Shown one piece after another: positions 36,312-45,508 of a stretch of DNA of 64,000 bases (the first letter of the stretch is position 1; every line of letters starts with the position of its first letter). The DNA is from Aquimarina sp. RZ0 (GTDB lineage Bacteria; Bacteroidota; Bacteroidia; Flavobacteriales; Flavobacteriaceae), in assembly GCF_008370685.1 (NCBI RefSeq), contig NZ_VTZU01000019.1, forward strand, positions 30,823 to 94,822, written 5' to 3'. Both the position numbers and the translations under genes were made by a program. The notes beneath the pieces were generated by a model that saw only the letters and a program-made list of their open reading frames with translations, did not search any database and had not been told where the DNA came from.

Positions 36312-36764
36312 TTTCACGAATTTATTTAATAGCTTGTAATGATATTGAGGATCTCTCAACGAGCTATAACCTGATAGCTGATCAAGTACTTTTCCTTTTG
36401 ATGACATCACCACTATTAGCGGAAAAGACTTTTCTTTATTATATTCATCTAATAATTTTAAATTATTTTTGAATTGTATTTCAGTAAGAAGGTCTTGATT
36501 TCTAGGAACGTCAACTTTTAGAAATATATAAGAATTTTCATATTTTTTGAATTTTTCAGTATCAAATACATCTTCCTTAAGCATTTTACACGGCTTGCAC
36601 CAATCACTACCAGTAAAATATAGCAGGATTGATTTTTTCTCAGATATTGCTTTTTCCTTGGCAGTTTCAAAATCCTGTATCCATAGATCACCATTGTCAG
36701 TTCTTTGAGAAAATCCAACAAAGGTTATCATTATTACAATAAAAAAAGAAAAAGGTCTGGTCAT
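36309..36764 (-). CDS. Exported thioredoxin-like protein
   Basis: 151 residues. N-terminal signal (FSFFIVIMITFVGFSQ), then a DUF255/thioredoxin_7-like fold: FTGSDWCKPCKML near residues 51-63, with the redox pair CxxC (CKPC), a long helix, and SFPLIVVMSSKG near residue 115 with the conserved cis-Pro. The likely role is a periplasmic disulfide reductase or chaperone. It lies 32 bases behind the YbaB gene on the same strand. Confidence 0.85.
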   Translation of the reverse strand: MTRPFSFFIVIMITFVGFSQRTDNGDLWIQDFETAKEKAISEKKSILLYFTGSDWCKPCKMLKEDVFDTEKFKKYENSYIFLKVDVPRNQDLLTEIQFKNNLKLLDEYNKEKSFPLIVVMSSKGKVLDQLSGYSSLRDPQYHYKLLNKFVK

Positions 36765-36796
36765 AACAAGAAAACTTTTTTTAAAGTGGTCAAAAA

Positions 36797-37123
36797 CTAT
36801 TCCATAAAATTCCCTAATCCAGGGATGTCAGGCATTCCTTCCTTTGCAACTGCTGCTATTTCTGTTTCATTTACCTGTGTGGCTTTTGCAATAGCTTTAT
36901 TAATTGTTAAAATTAAATAGTCTTCTAACTGCTCTTTGTCATTAAGTAATTCATCAGCAATTACAATTTTTTTTATTTCACGATTTGCAGTTATCGTAAT
37001 GCTGAGAAGAGCATCTGTGCTATGTTCATCAACTAACACAGTATCGAGTCTTTTTTTTGTTTCTTCTACTTTTTTCTGGGTTTCTTTAAGTTTCCCCATC
37101 ATTCCCATCATGTCTCCAAACAT
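36797..37123 (-). CDS. YbaB/EbfC family nucleoid-associated protein
   Basis: 108 residues, within the usual size of the family. Met-rich N-terminus ([20 protein letters not shown]) forming a helix, then a three-stranded sheet ([18 protein letters not shown]) and a C-terminal helix with DLI-like segment [16 protein letters not shown]. It binds DNA as a dimer in studied species. Start at 37123 is standard. Usual neighbours such as recR or dnaX are absent here. Confidence 0.87.
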   Translation of the reverse strand: MFGDMMGMMGKLKETQKKVEETKKRLDTVLVDEHSTDALLSITITANREIKKIVIADELLNDKEQLEDYLILTINKAIAKATQVNETEIAAVAKEGMPDIPGLGNFME

Positions 37124-37193
37124 TTGTACTAATTTTTAGAATTTGTTAGGAACAAAATTAGTATTTTGCCTGTTAATAAACTAAAGGATTATT

Positions 37194-39329
37194 GTGAAAA
37201 GTCTATCATTAATATTGCTGCTTACCATTATTTTTGCAATTTCCTGTAATCAAAATAAAAATACACCATTGGAGACAGAAACTCAAAAGCCTATTGCTGA
37301 TAAAAAGGCAACACATCTTGAAAAGCATGATGACATTCGCATTGATAATTATTTTTGGTTAAATGATAAAGAAAATCCGGAGGTAATTGATTATCTCGAA
37401 CGGGAGAATGATTATAATGATAGGATGACATCGCATACTCAGGATTTTCAAAAAAGACTTTTTGAGGAAATGAAAGGTCGCATAAAAGAAGAAGATGCCT
37501 CTGTTCCTTATAAACTTAATGGATATTGGTATATTACCAGATATGAAAAAGGTAAGGATTATCCCATATATTCGAGGAAAAAAGAAACACTCGATGCGGC
37601 AGAAGAGATTTTGTTTGATTGTAATATTGAAGCAGAAGGACATAGTTATTTTAAAATGACAGGACTAAGTGTAAGTCCTGATAATACGCTATTGGCTTTT
37701 GGGGTAGATACCGTAAGCAGACGTAAATATACAATTAGAATCAAAAATTTACTTACTGGAGATATTTATCCGGAAACCATAGAAACAACGTCAGGAGGTA
37801 GTACTTGGGCAGCAGATAGTAAAACATTGTTTTATACAAAGAAAGATCAGGAAACGTTAAGATCAAATAAGATTTTTCGACATACATTAGGGACTGTTGC
37901 TTCTGAGGATATAGAAGTTTTTAATGAGGAAGATGATACTTTTAATACGTTTGTTTATAAGACAAAGTCTAAAAAATATATCGTTATAGGTTCCGGTAGT
38001 ACATTAACATCAGAATATCGTATTTTAAGAGCCGATAATCCTACAGGGGAATTTAAGATTTTTCAGCCAAGAATTAGAGGACTGGAGTATGGTATAGCCC
38101 ATTATGAAAATGATTTTTATGTGCTTACAAATGCAGACGGTGCCAAGAATTTTAAATTGGTAAAAGTTTCTGAGAAAACTACGTTTAAAGAAAATTGGGA
38201 AGATCTGATTCCTCACCGCGATGATGTATTATTAGAAGATATTGATATTTTTAAAGATTATTTAGTCATTAGTGAGCGAAGTAATGGATTGAACAAAATT
38301 AATATAAAAAGATGGGATGGTAGTGCTGATTATTACCTTCCGTTTGATAATGAGACATATACTGCTTTTGTGAGTACAAATCCTGATTTTGACACAAAAA
38401 TACTTAGATATTCGTATAATGCTCTTACCACTCCTAATTCTGTGATTGATTTTAATATGGAGACTCAAGAAAGAGAGGTTAAGAAAGAACAAGAAGTATT
38501 AGGAGGTGTGTTTAATAAAGATAACTATACCTCTGAGCGTGTATGGGCAACATCAGAAGATGGAGTCATGATCCCTATATCTTTGGTATATCGTAAAGGG
38601 ATGCTGAAAAATAGCAACAATCCCGTACTTCAATATGCATATGGAGCCTATGGATCTACGATAGATCCTTATTTCTCTACAGTTAGACTTAGTTTATTAG
38701 ATAGAGGTTTCGTTTATGCCATTGCACATGTCAGAGGAGGTGAGTATCTGGGTAGACCCTGGTATGAAGATGGTAAGCTTTTTAAAAAGAAAAATACGTT
38801 TACTGATTTTATAGATTGCTCTAAATTTTTGATTGCACAAGGATATACTTCTAATAAACATTTATATGCCATGGGAGGATCGGCAGGAGGATTATTAATG
38901 GGAGCAATTGTTAATATGGCACCAGAACTTTATAATGGCGTTGTAGCGGCAGTACCCTTTGTGGATGTAGTGACTACCATGCTGGATGATAGTATACCAT
39001 TAACAACAGGAGAATATGATGAATGGGGCAACCCAAATGAAAAGGAATATTATGAATATATGAAGTCATATTCACCATATGACAATGTCGTAGCACAAAA
39101 ATACCCTAATATGTTGGTGACAACTGGATTACATGATTCTCAAGTGCAGTATTGGGAACCTGCTAAATGGGTTGCTAAATTAAGAGAATTAAAATTGGAT
39201 ACGAATCTATTACTTCTTCATACGAATATGGATGCTGGTCACGGGGGAGCTTCCGGAAGATTTGAAGCGCTAAAAGAAGTGGCAGAAGAGTATGCTTTTT
39301 TATTAGATTTGGAAGGGATAAAGAATTAA
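37194..39329 (+). CDS. S9 family peptidase (oligopeptidase B-like) lipoprotein
   Basis: 711 residues from a GTG start at 37194 that yields the lipoprotein signal LSLILLLTIIFAISC (Cys near 18). An N-terminal seven-bladed propeller (residues ~60-420) is followed by the alpha/beta-hydrolase domain. The catalytic triad is visible: Ser in YAMGGSAGGLLMGA near residue 564, Asp in VTTGLHDSQVQYWEP near 647, His in NMDAGHGGASGRF near 682. It also has the GxxYAIAHVRGGEYLGR pattern of oligopeptidase B. It cleaves short peptides, probably in the periplasm. No ATG near fits better. Confidence 0.92.
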   Translation: MKSLSLILLLTIIFAISCNQNKNTPLETETQKPIADKKATHLEKHDDIRIDNYFWLNDKENPEVIDYLERENDYNDRMTSHTQDFQKRLFEEMKGRIKEEDASVPYKLNGYWYITRYEKGKDYPIYSRKKETLDAAEEILFDCNIEAEGHSYFKMTGLSVSPDNTLLAFGVDTVSRRKYTIRIKNLLTGDIYPETIETTSGGSTWAADSKTLFYTKKDQETLRSNKIFRHTLGTVASEDIEVFNEEDDTFNTFVYKTKSKKYIVIGSGSTLTSEYRILRADNPTGEFKIFQPRIRGLEYGIAHYENDFYVLTNADGAKNFKLVKVSEKTTFKENWEDLIPHRDDVLLEDIDIFKDYLVISERSNGLNKINIKRWDGSADYYLPFDNETYTAFVSTNPDFDTKILRYSYNALTTPNSVIDFNMETQEREVKKEQEVLGGVFNKDNYTSERVWATSEDGVMIPISLVYRKGMLKNSNNPVLQYAYGAYGSTIDPYFSTVRLSLLDRGFVYAIAHVRGGEYLGRPWYEDGKLFKKKNTFTDFIDCSKFLIAQGYTSNKHLYAMGGSAGGLLMGAIVNMAPELYNGVVAAVPFVDVVTTMLDDSIPLTTGEYDEWGNPNEKEYYEYMKSYSPYDNVVAQKYPNMLVTTGLHDSQVQYWEPAKWVAKLRELKLDTNLLLLHTNMDAGHGGASGRFEALKEVAEEYAFLLDLEGIKN

Positions 39330-39422
39330 TTAAAAAAATTAACGTAACTTCGTAACGTTTTTGTAACAGCTTTTACAGACTCTCCCTTATCTGTTCTGTA
39401 TTTCTGTGTAAAACACAACCTT

Positions 39423-40463
39423 ATGAGAGAAGATATTCAGGCTTATAATAATGTTTTAGAACTTATCGGTAATACCCCACTTGTAAAGCTTAACAAGATT
39501 ATGAAAGGTTTTTCAGGTAATTTCTACGGTAAAATAGAATCCTTTAATCCGGGACACTCCACAAAAGATAGAATCGCTTTATACATACTAGAAGAAGCCG
39601 AGAAAAAAGGTATTCTGAAACCTGGTGATACGATTATTGAAACTACCAGTGGTAATACTGGATTCAGTTTGGCTATGGTAAGTGTAATAAAAGGCTATGA
39701 GTGTATACTAGCAGTTAGTTCAAAATCATCTGAGGATAAAATCGCAATGCTCAAAAATATGGGAGCCAAAGTTTATGTTTGTCCGGCAAATGTAAGTGCA
39801 GATGATCCAAGATCCTATTATCAGGTAGCAAAAAGACTTCATGAAGAGATTAAAGGTTCTGTATATATCAATCAATATTTTAATGAATTAAATATTGAAG
39901 CTCATTATAAATCTACAGGTCCCGAAGTTTGGGAGCAAACTAATGGTAAGATAACACATTTTGTAGCTTGTTGCGGAACAGGAGGGACTATTTCTGGAAC
40001 AGCAAAATATCTCAAAGAGAAAAATACAAATATAAAAATACTAGGGATTGATGCTTATGGATCTGTTTTAAAGAAGTATCATGAAACAAAAGAATTTGAT
40101 CAGAAAGAAATTTATCCTTATAGAATAGAAGGTCTGGGGAAAAATCTGATTCCTACAGCTACGGATTTTGATTTAATAGATAAGTTTGAAAAAGTTAGTG
40201 ATGAGGATAGTGCGCATACGGCAAGAGAGTTAGCCAAAACAGAAGGAATGTTTTTGGGGTATACCAGTGGCGCTGCAATTCAAGGAGTAAAACAACTTGC
40301 TGATCAGGGAGAATTTGATGAGAATAGTAATGTTATTATTATTTTACCAGATCATGGATCTCGATATATGAGCAAAATGTTTAGTGATGAATGGATGATG
40401 GAACAAGGCTTTTTTGATAGTGTACATGAAGAAGACGCTACAAAAGTTCAATTTATTAAATAA
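39423..40463 (+). CDS. Cysteine-synthase-family PLP enzyme, candidate cysteate synthase
   Basis: 346 residues, fold-type II PLP enzyme like CysK/CBS. Starts [20 protein letters not shown] lysine in [11 protein letters not shown] near residue 44; substrate loop [12 protein letters not shown] near residue 80; [16 protein letters not shown] near 185 binds PLP phosphate. In the lysine motif, GGS of typical cysteine synthases is GHS here, and V before K is T, so the substrate pocket differs. It is followed 150 bases later, same strand, by an AONS-family acyltransferase; this pairing suits capnine (sulfonolipid) synthesis, where cysteate is made first. Alternative: an ordinary cystathionine beta-synthase or cysteine synthase. 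Confidence 0.75.
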   Translation: MREDIQAYNNVLELIGNTPLVKLNKIMKGFSGNFYGKIESFNPGHSTKDRIALYILEEAEKKGILKPGDTIIETTSGNTGFSLAMVSVIKGYECILAVSSKSSEDKIAMLKNMGAKVYVCPANVSADDPRSYYQVAKRLHEEIKGSVYINQYFNELNIEAHYKSTGPEVWEQTNGKITHFVACCGTGGTISGTAKYLKEKNTNIKILGIDAYGSVLKKYHETKEFDQKEIYPYRIEGLGKNLIPTATDFDLIDKFEKVSDEDSAHTARELAKTEGMFLGYTSGAAIQGVKQLADQGEFDENSNVIIILPDHGSRYMSKMFSDEWMMEQGFFDSVHEEDATKVQFIK

Positions 40464-40476
40464 AATAATTAATATT

Positions 40477-40510
40477 AAGCACTTGTTGATATCTTTATGA
40501 GTGCTTTTTT
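40477..40510 (+). terminator. Possible rho-independent terminator
   Basis: AAGCACT (40477-40483) pairs with AGTGCTT (40500-40506) across a 16-base loop, then T run. It suggests the two PLP genes are not strictly one transcript. Confidence 0.6.
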
Positions 40511-40613
40511 GTGAAAAATAATTTATAATACAGTAGTTGATTTTTGATATAATTATGTCATAACATCAATTTTCTGTATTTTCGCACACTTAAAGAAATC
40601 AAATTTACGGTAG

Positions 40614-41873
40614 ATGAGAGATTTATTTGATAAAATATATAAAGACAAGGGACCATTAGGAAAATGGGCAGATCAGGCAGAAGGCTATTTTGTTTTTCCT
40701 AAGTTAGAAGGACCTATATCAAATAGAATGAAATTTCAAGGGAGAGAAGTTGTTACCTGGAGTATCAATGACTATTTGGGTCTTGCTAATATGGACGAGG
40801 TTCGAAAAGTTGATGCCGAAGCCGCTGCTGCTTATGGCTCTGCATATCCTATGGGAGCTAGAATGATGAGTGGGCATACAGATCTTCATGAGCAATTACA
40901 GGATGAGCTCGCTGAATTTGTAGATAAAGAGGCTGCTTATTTATTGAATTTTGGCTATCAGGGAATGGTCTCTACTATTGATGCATTAGTTGGTAAGGAT
41001 GATATTATCGTATATGATGTAGATGCTCATGCTTGTATAATCGATGGCGTTAGATTACATCAAGGCCAGAGGTATACGTATCGGCATAATGATATTGAAA
41101 GTATAGACAAAAACTTGATGAGGGCTACTAAAATGGCAGAAAAGACTGGAGGAGGGATTTTATTAATCTCTGAAGGCGTTTTTGGTATGAGAGGAGAGCA
41201 AGGACGCTTAAAAGAAATAGTAGCACTAAAAGAAAAATATAATTTCAGATTATTTGTAGATGATGCTCATGGTTTTGGAACACTGGGAGCTACCGGAGCT
41301 GGAACTGGAGAAGAGCAAGGTGTACAGGATGAAATAGATGTATATTTTGCAACTTTTGCTAAATCTATGGCTAGTACGGGAGCTTTTATTGCTGCTGACA
41401 GCGAGATTATAGATTATCTAAAATATAATTTACGTTCGCAAATGTTTGCAAAATCACTACAAATGCAGTTGGTGGTAGGTGCGTTAAAGCGTTTGGATAT
41501 GTTAAGGACAATGCCCGAACTTAAGTCAAAACTTTGGAAAAATGTAAATACATTGCAAAATGGCTTACGAGAAAGAGGATTCGATTTAGGTACTACTCAA
41601 AGTTGTGTAACTCCTGTATATCTAAAAGGTAGTATTCCTGAAGCAATGGCATTGGTAAAAGATTTGCGAGAAACATATGGAATTTTCTGTTCTATAGTTG
41701 TATATCCTGTGATACCAAAAGGATTAATTTTACTAAGACTTATACCAACAGCATCTCATACAATGGAAGATATAGAAGTGACTCTAAATGGGTTCTCTGC
41801 CATCAGAGATCGCCTGGAAAATGGAACATACAAACGAATGTCTGCTGCATTAGCAGAAGCTATGGGCGAATGA
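40614..41873 (+). CDS. AONS-family acyltransferase, candidate cysteate fatty acyltransferase or serine palmitoyltransferase
   Basis: 419 residues, PLP-dependent alpha-oxoamine synthase. Motifs: SINDYLGLANMDEV near residue 48, PLP lysine in FATFAKSMASTGAF near 245, DDAHGFGTLGATGAG near 217, and ISEGVFGMRGEQGRLKEI near 190. These enzymes join an acyl-CoA to an amino acid with loss of CO2. The TFAKSMAS lysine context is that of SPT-like rather than BioF/Kbl enzymes. In Flavobacterium johnsoniae a homologous enzyme uses cysteate to make capnine and supports gliding. The neighbouring cysteine-synthase-like gene makes cysteate the likelier substrate than serine, by inference. Confidence 0.8.
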   Translation: MRDLFDKIYKDKGPLGKWADQAEGYFVFPKLEGPISNRMKFQGREVVTWSINDYLGLANMDEVRKVDAEAAAAYGSAYPMGARMMSGHTDLHEQLQDELAEFVDKEAAYLLNFGYQGMVSTIDALVGKDDIIVYDVDAHACIIDGVRLHQGQRYTYRHNDIESIDKNLMRATKMAEKTGGGILLISEGVFGMRGEQGRLKEIVALKEKYNFRLFVDDAHGFGTLGATGAGTGEEQGVQDEIDVYFATFAKSMASTGAFIAADSEIIDYLKYNLRSQMFAKSLQMQLVVGALKRLDMLRTMPELKSKLWKNVNTLQNGLRERGFDLGTTQSCVTPVYLKGSIPEAMALVKDLRETYGIFCSIVVYPVIPKGLILLRLIPTASHTMEDIEVTLNGFSAIRDRLENGTYKRMSAALAEAMGE

Positions 41874-41897
41874 TTATTTGATAAATCGCTAAAAAAT

Positions 41898-41929
41898 AAA
41901 ACCCACTCTACCAAGTGGGTTTTTTTTGA
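41898..41929 (+). terminator. Rho-independent terminator
   Basis: AAAACCCACT (41898-41907) pairs with AGTGGGTTTT (41914-41923), followed by T. It ends the acyltransferase transcript and stops just short of the stop codon of the small peptide gene. Confidence 0.85.
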
Positions 41930-41935
41930 ATAATA

Positions 41936-42136
41936 CTATTGGCAATAACGTGGTCCGTGGACACATCTACCATTTTCACAAATACATTTCCCATTCAGGT
42001 TTATGGAACAATCATAAGATACACGGCAAGAGTTTACATTGTATGGGTCAAGAATTATTCCCCCACCATCAATTTTAATTTTTTCGCTTTTACTCAGTAC
42101 TTTTACATCAGCAGAGTTTAAAATGTTTTTTAACAT
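41936..42136 (-). CDS. Double-glycine leader peptide with six-cysteine core
   Basis: 66 residues. Leader MLKNILNSADVKVLSKSEKI, then KIDGGG, matches the Flavobacteriia natural-product/bacteriocin leader pattern with a cleavage site after Gly-Gly near residues 24-26. The ~40-residue remainder has six Cys spaced x5, x7, x1, x4, x6, with Gly, Asn and Arg rich surroundings, as in disulfide-rich peptides. No maturation enzyme, C39 protease-transporter or immunity gene is recognisable in the window. Function is unknown: secreted antimicrobial, signal or toxin-like peptide are options. Confidence 0.75.
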   Translation of the reverse strand: MLKNILNSADVKVLSKSEKIKIDGGGIILDPYNVNSCRVSYDCSINLNGKCICENGRCVHGPRYCQ

Positions 42137-42961
42137 AACTATTCGTTTGATAATTAATATTCCTTGAATTTTTTTGAGACACTCAAGACTTTATGTCTAT
42201 ATATAATCACAGTTGAAGTATTGTTATATATAACATTGATGAAAAAATTAGAAAACATAACAATTAATATTGTACCTGTTTGAGATATTTTTTTAGGATT
42301 CTCTTTTTAAGTCTGGTAAGAGTTTAATAATATATCTCGGACTATGCTCACACTGATAATCTTGTCTAAATTGTAAGGTTTTATAGTATACATAAAAAAC
42401 AGTGTTTTGAGAATTAAATGGCGAACTATATTTTTTATGCTTCGGTGCAAAATGATACTGTTTACTAATATAATTCTTACATTTAAGCGTCAATGAAATT
42501 GTTTCTTGCTATACTCCTCATTATCTGAGTTTACGGGAAAGATTTTTTTACTGTAAATTCAAAAGGTAAATGGTATCAAATGGATTTTTTCGGAAAAAAA
42601 ATAAAAAAATTATATTTAGATTTTACTCGATGATTGAGATTTAAATGCTCCGAGGCTTGCTTCGAAGTCAAAATGTTTTTTTAAACAAATGCCTCGTATC
42701 CTTGCCCCGAGGTAGTTTACTTTTTATAATGAAGTGATTTAGACCTTTTTGATTTTTTAGAAAAATAGTTATTTTTTGCTCAATTGAAGTATTTTTAGCA
42801 CTTCACAGCAATGCTGCGAAGTAAGAAAAAGCCAAAAATCGAATCAAAAAGAGCATATTTATAGCGAATTGATTTTTTTTATACCACTTCAATAATAAGT
42901 GTTTACGGGCACTAGCATTTTTTTGGAGTTACCAAAATTCAAGACAACTTGGAAATGAGTA
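42137..42961. other. Long intergenic region with a family A repeat
   Basis: About 825 bases, very AT-rich. The 66-codon minus-strand frame at 42293-42493 has no support beyond being open. It contains the family A copy at 42625-42721 and a short hairpin ACTTCACAGCA/TGCTGCGAAGT at about 42801-42823. I see no other gene. Confidence 0.5.
42625..42721 (+). repeat. Family A dispersed repeat copy
   Basis: ACTCGATGATTGAGATTTAA, then GCTCCGAGGCTTGCTTCGAA, a T-rich middle and CCCCGAGGTAGTTTACTTTT. Two changes damage the palindrome. Confidence 0.82.
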
Positions 42962-43840
42962 TTATCTTTTGTAAACCTTTACCCAGTCTACTTTCATCAC
43001 GGCATTATTAACAAAAATTCCTGGATCTACACCAGAAAAGAATGCTCCACCAACTGCCAGGTTCAGGATGATTTTATGTTGACTACCAAAGATAGTTTCG
43101 ATATAATTATTTTCATCAGCTATATAGGTGCCTAAGATGTTATTGTCTAATTTAATAATTAGATTGGTTTTGCTCCAGATAAGTTCATAGATATGAAAAC
43201 CGTTTGTCAAATCGCTGCTTACGGTATAAGTTTTCGTAGTGAATTGATGTTGAGTAATAGGAGTACCGGCTTCAGTACCATAAAAAATATTAGATTGAAA
43301 GGTTTTAGGTTGGTTTCCTCTTGCTTCTAATATATCAATCTCGCCAAGGGTTGGCCAGGGATCACCAAAAGTCCAGAAAGCTGGCCACATACCATTCCCT
43401 TTCGGAAGCTGAATTTTGGCCATAATTCTATATTCCTTTTCTCCCTCTTGATCAGATGGGCCATAAAACTCCTTAGATTCTATACGACCTGAGACATATT
43501 GAAATTGTTTTTCAGTGTTATCAAATGGAGTTGTAGGACCTGTTACCTCATTCCTTGAAGCATTAATAGAGAGGACTCCTTCTTCTATGTTAAGTTGCTT
43601 TTGATTATAAAGCTGAATCTCATTATTAAAGGCACCACCATACCATACATTCCATGCAGAAAGGTTCGTGTCAAAGTTATCTTCCCATACCAGTATCCAT
43701 TCTTTCTCAAGGTCTGGTTCCGGGTTCTCCCCAGTTCCCGAAGATGATTCTTGCGCAGTTTTATTATCAGAGCTACAAGCGGCTAAAGAGAAAAAAGTTG
43801 ATATACACAACAAATAAACAAGTTTTGTACGGCTTTTCAT
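42962..43840 (-). CDS. GH16 family glycoside hydrolase lipoprotein
   Basis: 292 residues. Lipoprotein signal (LVYLLCISTFFSLAAC, Cys at 22) with a spacer. GH16 concanavalin-like jelly roll from about residue 50: ILVWEDNFDTNLSAWNVWYG early; catalytic motif GEIDILEARGNQ near residue 167, with nucleophile and acid/base Glu in the E-I-D-x-x-E form; then FHIYELIWSKTNLIIKLDNN near 220 and the end ILNLAVGGAFFSGV. This subgroup usually cleaves beta-1,3-glucan (laminarin) or related marine polysaccharides. An outer-membrane site is inferred. There is no polysaccharide-utilisation locus around it. Confidence 0.92.
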   Translation of the reverse strand: MKSRTKLVYLLCISTFFSLAACSSDNKTAQESSSGTGENPEPDLEKEWILVWEDNFDTNLSAWNVWYGGAFNNEIQLYNQKQLNIEEGVLSINASRNEVTGPTTPFDNTEKQFQYVSGRIESKEFYGPSDQEGEKEYRIMAKIQLPKGNGMWPAFWTFGDPWPTLGEIDILEARGNQPKTFQSNIFYGTEAGTPITQHQFTTKTYTVSSDLTNGFHIYELIWSKTNLIIKLDNNILGTYIADENNYIETIFGSQHKIILNLAVGGAFFSGVDPGIFVNNAVMKVDWVKVYKR

Positions 43841-43906
43841 GTCATTTTTTTTATAATATAATGAAAAAAATGCATAGTGTATAATAATGTCAAATAGTAA
43901 AAGATT

Positions 43907-44236
43907 TTACTGTATAAAATTAAACCATTGCTGAAAATAAGTACCGAGTATTGGAACTGGTTTTTCTTCTTCTTTTGTAGCTGTTATCAATCCAAACGCA
44001 AAAAGAACAAATATAAAAATATAAAAAGCGGATGATATTAGCCAGGAATCAAACATACTCACCAAAGCTCCTAATAAATAAAAAGCGATATGAATACCGA
44101 GTGCTTGCCTTATATGAAAATTCGCAAAAGTATTTTTATTATCCTGATTCATAAAAAAGGCAATTATAGTCCCTATAATAGTTATGTATGCTACAATTGC
44201 TGTAGTTTTTCCTTGTTTAGTGTAATCTGATTGCAT
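43907..44236 (-). CDS. DUF4870-like small membrane protein
   Basis: 109 residues with three hydrophobic segments near 14-32, 48-66 and 69-88. The FANFHIRQALGIHIAFYLLG segment is the characteristic motif of the DUF4870/Tic20-like family. It lies 18 bases after the dihydroorotase-like gene and is the last of a likely three-gene unit. Function is unknown. Confidence 0.8.
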   Translation of the reverse strand: MQSDYTKQGKTTAIVAYITIIGTIIAFFMNQDNKNTFANFHIRQALGIHIAFYLLGALVSMFDSWLISSAFYIFIFVLFAFGLITATKEEEKPVPILGTYFQQWFNFIQ

Positions 44237-44254
44237 TATGAATAGTGTCTTTTG

Positions 44255-45508
44255 TTATTTTAGAACAATTTTTCCGTTAGAGATGATTCCGTATACTTTG
44301 CCTGTTATAGTTTTTTCTAAGAAAGCACTATTTTTAGAAGTTGACAAGATATGTTCTTTGGTAAAAGGAGTACTTCCTTTTGGTGTAAATAAAGATACAT
44401 CTGCCTGGTTACCTTTATCAATAGTACTATTTTTTACACCAAAAACCGACTTTCCTTGTGTCAGCATAGATACAGTTTTTTCGACACCTAAAATAGGGTT
44501 CAGTATTCCAAAAATACTTTCTAATCCTATCGTACCATATTCAGCATTGTCAAACTCTACTTTTTTATGTTCTACATCCATAGGTTGATGATCAGAAGTC
44601 ACCATATCGATGGTTCCGTCTTCAATTCCTTTTAATAGCGCATCTACATCTTTTTGGGTTCTTAGTGGCGGCAATACCTTATAGTTAGTGTCAAAAGTTG
44701 TTAGCTCTGAATCTGTAAGAACCAGATGATGGGCAGCTACACTACAGCTTACCTGTGCTCCGTTAGCTTTGGCGGCTCTAATTAGTGAAACAGATTTTGC
44801 AGTAGATATGGTAGGAATGTGTAATTTCCCTTCTGTATAGTCCAATAAAAAAAGATCTCGAGAAACTTGTAATTCTTCTGCAAGTGCAGGAATTCCTTTT
44901 AGCCCAAGAATTGTACTTTGTTCTTCTTCGTTTACGTTTCCTTTTCCTGCAATGGTATGATCCTGAGGAAATGATAATACCAGTCCATTAAAATTCTGAG
45001 CGTATAATAATGCTATTTTAAGTAAATTAGGATTTTTAACAGGTTTTTTGAAATCACCAAAAGCAATTGCTCCCGCTTGTTTCATATCATACAACTCTGC
45101 CATATTCAGCCCATCTGATTTCACAGTTAATGCACCAATAGGGTAGAGGTCAACCGGATTATTGAGAGATATACCTTTTAGAAAACCTACAGAAGCGCTG
45201 GTATCTGTTACAGGTAATGTATCAGGGTTAAGCGCAATACTGGTGAAACCACTTTTGGCAGCTACGTCTAATCCGTTACGTATCGTTTCTCGTTCTTCAT
45301 AACCAGGTTCTCCCAAACTTACACTGCTATCAAACCACCCAGGTGATACAAACAAGGTGTCTAGTTTAATTTCTTCAACACCTTCTTTAGCTTCGATAAA
45401 GGCATCTATATCTGTAATTACTCCATCTTTTACCTGGATGTCAATGGTTTGATTGTGATAAGGAGATGAAGGGTCTATTACAGTAGCAGCCTTTAATATG
45501 AGATTCAT
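44255..45508 (-). CDS. Dihydroorotase homologue lacking key metal ligands
   Basis: 417 residues from ATG at 45508, which overlaps the upstream BatA-like stop as ATGA. The fold and length match type-III-like dihydroorotases, the pyrimidine enzyme cyclising carbamoyl aspartate. However, the metal-binding HxH is replaced: VSPGWFDSSVSLGEPG has Ser-Val-Ser where active enzymes have H-x-H. The second site HIPTIST lacks the His of HxxHxST, and DHQPM replaces DHAPH; HH in AAHHL and D in SDHQP remain. It may be a non-catalytic partner, like PyrC' of Pseudomonas, rather than an enzyme. Often annotated dihydroorotase in this group. Confidence 0.85.
   Translation of the reverse strand: MNLILKAATVIDPSSPYHNQTIDIQVKDGVITDIDAFIEAKEGVEEIKLDTLFVSPGWFDSSVSLGEPGYEERETIRNGLDVAAKSGFTSIALNPDTLPVTDTSASVGFLKGISLNNPVDLYPIGALTVKSDGLNMAELYDMKQAGAIAFGDFKKPVKNPNLLKIALLYAQNFNGLVLSFPQDHTIAGKGNVNEEEQSTILGLKGIPALAEELQVSRDLFLLDYTEGKLHIPTISTAKSVSLIRAAKANGAQVSCSVAAHHLVLTDSELTTFDTNYKVLPPLRTQKDVDALLKGIEDGTIDMVTSDHQPMDVEHKKVEFDNAEYGTIGLESIFGILNPILGVEKTVSMLTQGKSVFGVKNSTIDKGNQADVSLFTPKGSTPFTKEHILSTSKNSAFLEKTITGKVYGIISNGKIVLK

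Noticed and set aside
42293..42493. Minus-strand 66-codon frame
   Set aside because: No signal, motif, promoter or terminator; the composition looks like open AT-rich DNA.
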